7,286 nt of DNA, from NCBI GenBank assembly GCA_002371705.1, contig DFGI01000081.1, forward strand, positions 1 through 7,286. Direction: 5' to 3'. The notes beneath the pieces were generated by a model. It was not told the origin of the DNA. It did no database searches and worked only from the letters and a program-made list of their open reading frames with translations. Both the position numbers and the translations under genes were made by a program. The DNA is from Bacteroidales bacterium UBA3754 (GTDB taxonomy: Bacteria > Bacteroidota > Bacteroidia > Bacteroidales > UBA1715). This document shows, piece by piece, positions 1 through 7,192 of the stretch. Positions within the stretch are counted from its first letter, which is position 1. The number at the start of each line of letters is the position of its first letter.

Positions 1-1633
1 TACGGAACCAACCATGGAAATACTTCGGTGTACTTCCGATATAACGTTGAGCTGGATTAGTAAATTTTGCAGCACCAGAGTTGTCATCCCACAACAATTC
101 ACACTGACGATAAATATCCGCAATAAGTTCTAAATCTTCCGATGCCACAGCGGCCGTCGCGCCTGCACCAACAGAATAATTGGTATGATACGCTGATGTG
201 ATTCCACCTGTATGAGTCCACTGCTGAGGGATTTGGGAAACGCCATACCATTGTGGTTGCCCTGGGTCAGGGCTTGCGCCTTGTTTTGCGCATATTTGAG
301 TACCTGAATTTGACGGATTTTTCAGCAATCCAGCATGACGGACACCCATCAAGCGTTCGGAATTATTTGTTCCCGCTATCACTTGGTGAGACACAGGATC
401 CCAATCATAATCAGCGTCGCCGTGCCACAAATAATCCAAAATATGTCGCCACGGATACCGGAAGTCCTCACCATCCACATACACGCCAAACGTAGGCTGA
501 CCATCGGTCGCCATCTCCACCCTACCAATTGAAGCATACAAACCTTGGTCATACGCCTTTTTGTTCAGCCAGTTACCCGATGCCGCCGCTCGTTTGAACT
601 GGTGGATTTCCCATTCCGACCGTGTTCGGTTTTTGTCATCAACACCATCGCCATTTTTCAACCAACGCCAAAATTCCTCAAAATACGAGGGAGCATCGTA
701 ATCAATATAGTTACCACCATAAATACTCATCAAATTCGGACCTCCATTATATGGCCCATTTACGCCTGGATAGCGTGCATTCGCCTCATTGGTAAATCTC
801 CAACGGGTCAATTCTCCCCATGAATTACCACGTTTTTCGTAACCATCAATACCAACAACACCGCACAGCATACCAGTAAGTTGTCCACTACCTTTATCCC
901 ATTGACCGAGAGTATCAACCAATGCGCCAACAACACGTTGCGCTTCATATTTCAATGAAATTGGATTGCCACGGCTATCCCGCACTACTTGTCCGTCCTG
1001 CATCATCCATTCGCCCCACTGTTTGTAGGCAATCAACATTGCCATAGCAATATCCACGTCACCATCGGTTGCAGAGTGGCTGTCGGAGCCATACGGTGCG
1101 TCAAACGTTTTATCCTTCCAAGCCGCCAAATACGGACCTCCGTAATCATTTGAATTTGTTCCTCTTGTTCGTCCATCACGGAATCGTTCCACACCCGAAA
1201 AGCGAATATCGTGAACCCACATATACAAACCATTGAACGTTTTTTGGTCGGCGAAAATAGCGGCAGCCAACAACGCATACCCATCACCCTCCGACACGAA
1301 TGTTCCATAGTTTCCAGGCACCGCATCACTATTGAACGAAATATATCTCACACCGCAATACGTTCCCTCGTAACGGCAACGGTGCATCATAATTTCATAG
1401 GCTTCACGCATTGCCTTTTCCATATCGGCATGCGTAACACCTTCGGCATTGTACTTTGCCAAAGATTTGCCGCCTCCTGGATATTCCAAAAACTGAGGGA
1501 ACGGACAATTCGGATTTCCTGAATTGATATTAATATCAATAAACACAGACGGATCATACGTTACATTTTGAGCTATGCCCTGAAACGCCAACATTATCCC
1601 CGTAACGAAACAAATAAGATAGTTTTTCTTCAT
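1..1633 (-). CDS. Secreted glycoside hydrolase family 8 (GH8) enzyme, 3'-truncated by the window edge
   Basis: The frame is open from ATG 1633 to the left edge: 544 complete codons, no stop in the window. Residues 1-21 form a Sec signal peptide (basic MKKN, hydrophobic core, probable cleavage after GIA); no lipobox is evident, so the product is probably periplasmic or secreted. GH8 is shown by PFPQ at 44-47, the SEGDGY block at 114-119 (E115 aligns with the family's general acid), a match as I recall the PROSITE GH8 signature at 188-206 (ATDGD ... KQW), PSYFEEF-like residues, and RYPWR at 392-396 in the proton-acceptor region. GH8 members are inverting endo-enzymes on beta-1,4-glucan, mixed-linkage glucan, xylan or chitosan; the substrate cannot be told here. 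At the expected acceptor position (three before R392) there is Glu389, flanked by D387 and D390. A type IX sorting domain, if any, would lie beyond the window. No SusC/SusD genes are visible, and a terminator separates it from the glycogen operon. Confidence 0.9.
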   Translation of the reverse strand, partial: MKKNYLICFVTGIMLAFQGIAQNVTYDPSVFIDININSGNPNCPFPQFLEYPGGGKSLAKYNAEGVTHADMEKAMREAYEIMMHRCRYEGTYCGVRYISFNSDAVPGNYGTFVSEGDGYALLAAAIFADQKTFNGLYMWVHDIRFSGVERFRDGRTRGTNSNDYGGPYLAAWKDKTFDAPYGSDSHSATDGDVDIAMAMLIAYKQWGEWMMQDGQVVRDSRGNPISLKYEAQRVVGALVDTLGQWDKGSGQLTGMLCGVVGIDGYEKRGNSWGELTRWRFTNEANARYPGVNGPYNGGPNLMSIYGGNYIDYDAPSYFEEFWRWLKNGDGVDDKNRTRSEWEIHQFKRAAASGNWLNKKAYDQGLYASIGRVEMATDGQPTFGVYVDGEDFRYPWRHILDYLWHGDADYDWDPVSHQVIAGTNNSERLMGVRHAGLLKNPSNSGTQICAKQGASPDPGQPQWYGVSQIPQQWTHTGGITSAYHTNYSVGAGATAAVASEDLELIADIYRQCELLWDDNSGAAKFTNPAQRYIGSTPKYFHGWFR

Positions 1634-1785
1634 CTTTTATTTATTTAAATACTTGACTACCAAAAACTAAGCAATCAAGAATTGTTTATTCAACATTTCA
1701 CCAAATTAATCTCGCAAAGATATAAAAAAGCGACATTAGGAAGACACTTCTAAGCAAAAAATAGTTACAGATTTTGCATTTTAGC
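1634..1785. other. Intergenic region between glycogen operon terminator and GH8 gene
   Basis: About 150 nt, strongly AT-rich, with no plausible small gene. It holds the GH8 leader (A/T-rich before the ATG, no Shine-Dalgarno, as is usual in Bacteroidota) and one good -7 box. The octamer AGCAAAAA occurs on the plus strand at 1753 and again exactly 30 bp away at 1783, each starting an A-tract, with a T-rich block between them. Confidence 0.7.
1715..1722 (-). promoter_or_regulatory. Putative Bacteroidota -7 promoter box for the GH8 gene
   Basis: The minus strand reads TATCTTTG, an exact match to the Bacteroidota sigma-ABfr -7 consensus TAnnTTTG. It would give a leader of roughly 75 nt before ATG 1633. 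No convincing TTTG -33 element is present 19-21 bp upstream, so the call rests on the -7 box and its place in the only intergenic gap before the gene. Confidence 0.4.
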
Positions 1786-1821
1786 AAAAAAAAAAGAGCC
1801 ACCCATTTGGGCAGCTCTTTT
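1786..1821 (-). terminator. Rho-independent terminator of the glycogen operon
   Basis: Twenty-two nt past the phosphorylase stop codon, the minus-strand transcript forms a 13-bp hairpin: AAAAGAGCUGCCC pairs with GGGUGGCUCUUUU around an AAAU loop, with two adjacent G-U wobbles and otherwise perfect pairing. It runs directly into a tract of ten T residues (plus-strand A run 1786-1795). It ends the debrancher–GT–GH57–glgP unit and separates it from the GH8 gene. Confidence 0.93.
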
Positions 1822-1843
1822 CCGCTTTGAATGCACGTTCGGA

Positions 1844-4408
1844 CTAAATCCAACGTACGTATGAGAAATCTTGGTTGTATGGAAGTAATCCGTTCTTTGG
1901 GAACATTCTTACTCCATAGTTGAAGATACCAGAACGGTTTGGTACAAACGACAAGTTGTAAACTGCAAGGTTTCCTTCCATTGCCGAGAACTTAAACTGT
2001 TCGCATTCAACGATTTCGCGTTCATCGCTTTCGTTTTGTTCCGAAAGAATGAATTCAAAACCAATATCTTCAGGTTTCAAACCTTTCAAATCAACTTTGA
2101 TTGTACCATTGTATGGTTCACCAAGTTTGAATGGTTCGTTTGACTTATCGATTTCAACCGATTCAACAAAAATTTGTTCCCAAACATCAGCAACTTTTTG
2201 TTTCCAAGCAACAATCTCGTCAACCAATTTATAGTTGTCTTTCTTCAACATTGCCGAACGTTCACCCAACTTATTGTAGTAACGGTCTTTATAATCGTCA
2301 ATCATACGTTTTGTTGTGAATTCAGGGGCGATTTCGGCAATACATTTCTTCATATAGCCAATCCAGCCGTGAGGAATATCGTCAACGCCACGGTCGTAGA
2401 ACAATGGAACGATTTCGTTTTCCAAAATAGTGTAAATCATTTCCGCATCAAGTTTGTTCTGCAAATCCTGGTTTTGATATGTGCGTTTTTCAGGCAAAGC
2501 CCATCCTGCACCCTCGCGGTAACCTTCACACCACCATCCATCAAGCACGCTGAAGTTCATAGCACCGTTCATCACAGCCTTCATACCCGATGTACCAGAT
2601 GCTTCCAACGGACGGGTTGGCGTATTCATCCAAATATCAACGCCTTGAACCAATTGTTTTGCAAGGTTCATATCGTAGTTTTCCAAGAAAATAATCTTGC
2701 CCAAGAATTCAGGAAGTTTCGAAATACGAACGATTTCTTTAATAATATCTTGTCCTGGTTTATCTTGTGGGTGAGCTTTTCCAGCAAATACGAATTGAAC
2801 TGGGAAATCAGGATTGTTAACAATTTTGCTCAAACGCTCAAGGTTGCTGAACAACAAATATGCACGTTTGTATGTAGCAAAACGACGGGCGAAACCGATT
2901 GTCAACGAATTTTTGTTCAACGTTTGGTTGATGCGAACCATCTTTTTCGGATCCTCGAATTTCTCCGTCCACGATTTACGAAGTGCATCTTTCGCATACG
3001 TGATTAGTTTTTCACGTTGTGCTTGTTGGATAGCCCAGATTTTTTCATCAGGAACTGAATATATCTTGCTCCAATATGTACCGTCTGATTTATTATTCAA
3101 GAAATCCTTGCCGAATGTGTCTTTGTACAACACTTGCCAAGTTTTTGCAGTCCACGTTCCGTAGTGAACACCATTGGTAACATAGCCAATTGGTGATTCG
3201 TCAATAGTGTAGCCCGGCCACAAGTTTTTGAACATTTTCTTGGAAACTTCTCCGTGAAGACGGCTCACACCGTTGATACCGCATGAAGTGCAGATTGCGA
3301 AGTGGCTCATCGAGAAGAATTCTCCATTATTGTCAGGATACATTCTACCAAGATTCATAAATTCATTCCAGCTCAAGTTCAAACGCTCTGGGAATTGACC
3401 CAAGTATGTCATCATCAAATCCTCAGGGAATGAATCGTGACCTGCAGGCACTGGAGTGTGCGTTGTGTATAATGAAGATGCACGAACGATTTCCAATGCT
3501 TTCGGGAACGAACAATTTTCGTGTTTAATTAATTTACGCAAACGTTCCAAGTTAATGAATGCGGCGTGGCCTTCGTTGCAGTGGAACAAATCGCATTTTT
3601 CGCCAACTGCTTCCAACACACGTACACCACCAATACCCAACAACATTTCTTGTTTCAAACGGTTTTCGTTGTTACCACCATAAAGTGCGTGAGTACAGCT
3701 TTTATCGTCATCGCGGTTTTCTGAAATGTCAGTGTCCATCAAATACAATTTAACACGACCAACTTTCACCAACCAAACTTGTGCGTGCATCAAACGGCCA
3801 GGCATTCCCACTTGTATCATCACACGGTTGCCGTTTGCATCCATTACAGGAGAGATAGGCAATTCCGATTGATTCTGCGGATTGTAGATAGCCATTTGGT
3901 CACCATCAATCGACAACGTTTGTTTGAAATATCCATATTTATACAAGAAACCAACTGCCACCATATTTGTGTTGGTATCGCTGGCTTCCTTCAAATAGTC
4001 ACCAGCCAAAATGCCAAGACCTCCAGAGAAAATCTTCAATGAATCGTCAAGGCCATATTCCATACTGAAATATGCGATGCGTGGAGTTTTTGGATCTGGT
4101 TCAACTGCCATATAGTCATTGTATTTTTTCAATACGGCATTGTAACGAGCTATAAAGTCCTGATTTTTTTCCAATTGACTGAGTCTATCGGAACTGATAC
4201 CTTTCAATACTGCGATAGGATTCTGAGTTTTTGCCCATAGTTTTTCGTCAATTTCCTGAAACAATTCCATTGCTTCATAATTCCAAGTCCACCAAAGATT
4301 GTTTGCCAAAACACTCAAATCTTGCAAATTCTTTGGAAATGTTGACTGAACGATCACGCTTCTCCATTGCGGTTCGTTGTGTCTGTTTTGATTTAAATTC
4401 GCTGCCAT
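1844..4408 (-). CDS. glgP: Alpha-glucan (glycogen) phosphorylase, GT35 with DUF3417 domain
   Basis: This 854-residue cytoplasmic enzyme would release glucose-1-phosphate from non-reducing ends of glycogen, using pyridoxal phosphate. An N-terminal DUF3417 domain covers about 20-105 (FPKNLQDLSVLANNLWWTWN), followed by the phosphorylase fold: FSGGLGILAGD at 127-137, HCNEGHAA at 276-283, THTPVPAGHDSFP at 316-328, GFARRFATYKRA at 505-516, FAGKAHPQD at 541-549, and EASGTSGMK at 602-610. K610 is the PLP-binding lysine. A region after about 745 looks like a beta-rich C-terminal domain. The layout fits the bacterial/archaeal alpha-glucan phosphorylase branch rather than the E. coli MalP/GlgP type. Nothing is missing or broken. 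It starts 24 nt after the GH57 stop and is the last gene of the operon. There is no clear Shine-Dalgarno, and the leader is A/T-rich. Preferred chain length and substrate (glycogen or maltodextrin) cannot be read from sequence. Confidence 0.96.
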   Translation of the reverse strand: MAANLNQNRHNEPQWRSVIVQSTFPKNLQDLSVLANNLWWTWNYEAMELFQEIDEKLWAKTQNPIAVLKGISSDRLSQLEKNQDFIARYNAVLKKYNDYMAVEPDPKTPRIAYFSMEYGLDDSLKIFSGGLGILAGDYLKEASDTNTNMVAVGFLYKYGYFKQTLSIDGDQMAIYNPQNQSELPISPVMDANGNRVMIQVGMPGRLMHAQVWLVKVGRVKLYLMDTDISENRDDDKSCTHALYGGNNENRLKQEMLLGIGGVRVLEAVGEKCDLFHCNEGHAAFINLERLRKLIKHENCSFPKALEIVRASSLYTTHTPVPAGHDSFPEDLMMTYLGQFPERLNLSWNEFMNLGRMYPDNNGEFFSMSHFAICTSCGINGVSRLHGEVSKKMFKNLWPGYTIDESPIGYVTNGVHYGTWTAKTWQVLYKDTFGKDFLNNKSDGTYWSKIYSVPDEKIWAIQQAQREKLITYAKDALRKSWTEKFEDPKKMVRINQTLNKNSLTIGFARRFATYKRAYLLFSNLERLSKIVNNPDFPVQFVFAGKAHPQDKPGQDIIKEIVRISKLPEFLGKIIFLENYDMNLAKQLVQGVDIWMNTPTRPLEASGTSGMKAVMNGAMNFSVLDGWWCEGYREGAGWALPEKRTYQNQDLQNKLDAEMIYTILENEIVPLFYDRGVDDIPHGWIGYMKKCIAEIAPEFTTKRMIDDYKDRYYNKLGERSAMLKKDNYKLVDEIVAWKQKVADVWEQIFVESVEIDKSNEPFKLGEPYNGTIKVDLKGLKPEDIGFEFILSEQNESDEREIVECEQFKFSAMEGNLAVYNLSFVPNRSGIFNYGVRMFPKNGLLPYNQDFSYVRWI

Positions 4409-4432
4409 TTACAGTTTATATTAGATTATTTA

Positions 4433-5869
4433 CTATTTCTTTTTTGTTGTCTTTGTTGTTTTTGCCTTTGCAACTTTCGTTGGTTTCGGTGCTTTCGTAG
4501 CCTTTTTCTCCGCTGGCTTTGCCGACGCTGATTTTGCAGGTGCTTTTTTTGCAGTGGATTTCTTTGAAGAAGCAGCTGATTTTGCTGGCGCAGAACTTTT
4601 CTTTGCCGCTTCGAGTTCCTTCAAAATCTCCATTTGTTTTGCTATTTCAGCATCAATTTCTTCTTTCGACAATGTTCCGAATTTCGTACTCATTGGAGCG
4701 CTGTTCAAACGTTCAGCAAAGTCGGAAGCTACGTTCATAAAATTGATAAATGCCTCATATGGCGTTTGATATGGACTTGCGCCTGCTTCGTGGTTGAAAA
4801 ACTTCGTACTCATATACAAGAAATTTTCACACGTTTGCAATCTGTTCCAATCGCTTGTAAGAATTGGATTGTCGATTGCGCGGACAAGCCGTTGCAAAGA
4901 ATTCAACGTATCAATTGCTTGTTGTTGCAAGTTGTTTCCCATCCAAGCCGACAAATCGCGTTCCTCGTCGGCGCACGATGTAAATTGCGAAACATTCAAC
5001 ACCGAAATCGGTTGGAAATTCTTCACAACCTCCGATGGTGTAGCAAACGCCACGCCTTTCACGTTGCTTGCCATTGCCACGAAAGCCGAGAAGAAATCGA
5101 AGATTCCCGAATCTGCTCGGTTGTATTCACCAAATGTGGCATAATCGAAGAACAAATTCACAACATCCTCCTTAGCCAACGATGTTGTAATCCAGTGTAC
5201 ATATTTATCAGCTGTCAAAGGCCATTCAGCCCACGAACGTGTACAGAAACGCAAAGCCACATCGTCAGTCAGTTTGTAGTTACGCAACAGAACTTTCAAA
5301 CGAGGTTGTATATCGTTGCAATACACGAAGTTAGGACTTTTCCAACCCAAAATTTGGTCGGCACCTTCAGCCAACACGGCATTGAACCCCATGTTATAGA
5401 TTTGTTCACCAAGCGAGTCGGAATAAATCAAACCTGTGTTTTTCAACACTTTCGGTTTCTGGCCGAATAACGATTCGATTTTTTCAACATTCGTTTTCAC
5501 CTGAAGTGCGAATTCATCGGCATTAATAACCGAAACCAACGAATGAGCATCTGGTTCGGCTACAAATTCCACGCAACCTGTTTTTGCAAGTTTTTGGAAA
5601 CTTTCAATCACTTCGGGTGTGTACATCTCAAACTGCTCAATTGCGCTTCCCGAAATTGAAAAACTTACTTTGAACGCCTTTTTGTTTGCATTGATGAGCG
5701 AGAGCAACAAGTTGTTCATTGGAATGTAACAACGTTTTGCCAACGTCAACGCATTTGACTTATTTGAAAAATCATCATAATAATAATGGTCTTGTCCGAT
5801 ATCAAAGAATCTATACGAACGTAACCGGAATGGTTGATGAACCGAAAAATGTACACAAATGTTCTTCAT
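4433..5869 (-). CDS. GH57 alpha-amylase-like protein with altered catalytic motif and Lys/Ala-rich tail
   Basis: Length 478 residues, no signal peptide, so cytoplasmic. The GH57 landmarks are recognisable: HQPFRL at 11-16 (motif 1), GCVEF with a following HSL at 98-111 (motif 2), KNTGLIY at 143-149 (motif 3), LFFDYATFGEY at 239-249 (motif 4), and ERDLSAW at 303-309 (motif 5). In active GH57 alpha-amylases motif 3 reads NTELIY, the Glu being the nucleophile; here it is Gly146 (GGT). The motif 4 acid Asp242 is kept, but the usual DYETFGEH has become DYATFGEY (A244, Y249). The protein is thus probably not a normal retaining amylase; catalytically degenerate GH57 homologues are known. A helical, charged segment (about 400-424) leads into a basic low-complexity tail to residue 478. 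The gene starts 3 nt after the upstream glycosyltransferase stop, implying translational coupling, and ends with TAG directly followed by in-frame TAA. Its role, perhaps glucan binding, is inferred from context only. Confidence 0.9.
   Translation of the reverse strand: MKNICVHFSVHQPFRLRSYRFFDIGQDHYYYDDFSNKSNALTLAKRCYIPMNNLLLSLINANKKAFKVSFSISGSAIEQFEMYTPEVIESFQKLAKTGCVEFVAEPDAHSLVSVINADEFALQVKTNVEKIESLFGQKPKVLKNTGLIYSDSLGEQIYNMGFNAVLAEGADQILGWKSPNFVYCNDIQPRLKVLLRNYKLTDDVALRFCTRSWAEWPLTADKYVHWITTSLAKEDVVNLFFDYATFGEYNRADSGIFDFFSAFVAMASNVKGVAFATPSEVVKNFQPISVLNVSQFTSCADEERDLSAWMGNNLQQQAIDTLNSLQRLVRAIDNPILTSDWNRLQTCENFLYMSTKFFNHEAGASPYQTPYEAFINFMNVASDFAERLNSAPMSTKFGTLSKEEIDAEIAKQMEILKELEAAKKSSAPAKSAASSKKSTAKKAPAKSASAKPAEKKATKAPKPTKVAKAKTTKTTKKK
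4436..4609 (-). repeat. Low-complexity Lys/Ala/Ser/Pro/Thr-rich coding tract (C-terminal tail of the GH57 protein)
   Basis: Residues 421-478 contain about 20 Lys and 16 Ala, with Ser, Thr and Pro making up most of the rest and a single acidic residue (E454). Short units such as KKAPAK and AKPAEKK recur imperfectly. The composition resembles histone H1 C-terminal tails and is expected to be disordered and strongly positively charged. It follows the conserved GH57 core and a short helical segment. Confidence 0.85.
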
Positions 5870-5872
5870 ATC

Positions 5873-7177
5873 TTACTTATTTTCTGATAAATTTTTATAC
5901 ACTTCTTTTATTCTTTTTGCAGCATTGTCCCATTTTATGCTGTCAACTTCCTTCTTGCCATATTCCCTAAACATCTGACCAAGAGCGTCATACGAAATAA
6001 TACCGTATATCGCGTCAGCCATTGAGTCAACATCCCAGAAATCAACTTTTATAGCGTGTTGCAACACTTCGGCAACACCCGATTGTTTAGAGATAATTAC
6101 CGGCACATTGGAACGCATAGCTTCAAGTGGAGAAATCCCAAATGGCTCTGATACTGAAGGCATTACATACACATCGCTAATCGAAAGCATATGTATCACA
6201 TCGTCACCTCTAAGAAAACCTGTAAAGAAGAAATTCTTTGAAATACCAAGTTCTGCGGCACGCCACATCATTTTTTCAAGCATATCGCCACTTCCCGCCA
6301 TCACGAATTTCACATTTTTCTTACGTTGCAACACCTTAGCTGCCGCTTCCAAGAAATATTCTGGACCTTTTTGGTATGTGATTCGACCAAGGAACGTTAC
6401 AATCTTATCATCAAATGACTTTTCAAAATGGAGAGATGATTTTGCGCCAATTGCCTCAACACCATTATATACGGTCGTTACCTTCGATTCAGGAACACCA
6501 TAATGGTTGATTACGATATTTCTCGTCAAGTTACTTACAGTCAACACTTTATCGGCTGCCTGCATACCTCGGCGTTCCATATCATATACAACTTGGTTCA
6601 CATGCATACCGCTTCGGTCGAATTCAGTTGCGTGCACATGCACAACAAGCGGTTTTCCCGAAACATTCTTAGCTGCAATACCAGCGTCGTAAGTCATCCA
6701 GTCATGTGCATGGATAACGTCAAATTGGAACTGACGCGCGATTTCCTCTGCAATATATGCGTAACTACTTACTTCGTTCATCAAGCCGCCGCCATACCCT
6801 CCACGGAGGTCAATTGTACCAGTCGCTCCTGAAGAGTGTACTTTGAATTGACGGTCAACTGTTACTTTATTATTAATAATGTCAAAATATTCTTCTTCGG
6901 TTACGTACGGAACCAAATTTGAGCCAATAGTAATGTATTGCAGGTTCGATTTTTTTGTTTCGGTTTCGCCGAAAAGATAGTGGTTGATTCTCACTCGTAC
7001 CGAATTTGCACCCACCAACTGCATTTGACTTTGATCCTCATCACCGTATGCACGAGGCACCACAAAAATAATTTCCACACCTTGCCGCAGCATTGCTTTC
7101 GTCAAGCCAAGACAAGCTGTACCAAGACCGCCAGAAATATGCGGTGGAAATTCCCATCCAAACATTAATACTTTCAT
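5873..7177 (-). CDS. GT4/GT5-like retaining glycosyltransferase, putative glycogen synthase
   Basis: Length 434 residues, cytoplasmic, with the two-Rossmann GT-B fold. The N-terminal domain opens with a MFGWEFPPHISGGLGT block at 5-20, whose Gly-Gly loop contacts the donor, and holds HAHDW at 156-160 and HATEFDRSG at 182-190. The C-terminal domain (from about 250) carries LGRITYQKG at 263-271 (R265 and K270 expected to bind the donor phosphates) and the E-x7-E motif SEPFGISPLE with E344 and E352. This is the type found next to the debrancher and GH57 gene in Bacteroides and usually annotated as glycosyltransferase or glycogen synthase. The likely reaction is transfer of glucose from ADP- or UDP-glucose to an alpha-1,4-glucan. 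The donor is not resolved: the lysine of the bacterial GlgA KxGGL motif is absent, as in GT4 and eukaryote-type synthases. The start is fixed by a strong ribosome-binding site and by the motif lying at the extreme N-terminus. Confidence 0.92.
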   Translation of the reverse strand: MKVLMFGWEFPPHISGGLGTACLGLTKAMLRQGVEIIFVVPRAYGDEDQSQMQLVGANSVRVRINHYLFGETETKKSNLQYITIGSNLVPYVTEEEYFDIINNKVTVDRQFKVHSSGATGTIDLRGGYGGGLMNEVSSYAYIAEEIARQFQFDVIHAHDWMTYDAGIAAKNVSGKPLVVHVHATEFDRSGMHVNQVVYDMERRGMQAADKVLTVSNLTRNIVINHYGVPESKVTTVYNGVEAIGAKSSLHFEKSFDDKIVTFLGRITYQKGPEYFLEAAAKVLQRKKNVKFVMAGSGDMLEKMMWRAAELGISKNFFFTGFLRGDDVIHMLSISDVYVMPSVSEPFGISPLEAMRSNVPVIISKQSGVAEVLQHAIKVDFWDVDSMADAIYGIISYDALGQMFREYGKKEVDSIKWDNAAKRIKEVYKNLSENK

Positions 7178-7181
7178 AGTC

Positions 7182-7192
7182 CTCCCTCCTTA
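7182..7192 (-). promoter_or_regulatory. Strong, double Shine-Dalgarno before the glycosyltransferase start
   Basis: The minus strand reads AAGGAGG, then a second overlapping GGAGG, then ACT-ATG-adjacent bases. The upstream copy sits 7 nt from ATG 7177, an ideal distance. It overlaps the stop codon of the upstream gene (TAA 7192-7190), which suggests coupled translation. The other three starts in the window lack such a site, in keeping with weak Shine-Dalgarno use in Bacteroidota. Confidence 0.75.

Noticed and set aside
253..823. Short plus-strand frames across the left end, and the minus-strand frame 1033-1329
   Set aside because: All lie out of frame within the GH8 gene, whose single frame is open over the whole interval and carries the family signatures.
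1786..1821. Terminator as a bidirectional element or a small RNA
   Set aside because: No convergent plus-strand gene is present, and the plus-strand direction has only four T residues after the stem; an ordinary one-way terminator suffices.
2174..3007. Plus-strand open frame of 277 codons inside the phosphorylase gene
   Set aside because: Fully antisense to a well-conserved intact gene; Cys/Phe/Ile-rich translation without motifs, typical of the complement of a coding frame.
4544..4550. A7 run (A-AAA-AAA in frame) in the GH57 tail as a possible -1 frameshift site
   Set aside because: The alternative frames stay open to the end only because the tract is A-rich; no downstream stimulatory structure is evident and the in-frame product ends normally.
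4634..5470. Plus-strand open frame of 278 codons opposite the GH57 gene
   Set aside because: Same reasoning: complement of a conserved coding sequence, no recognisable domain, no promoter or ribosome-binding site.
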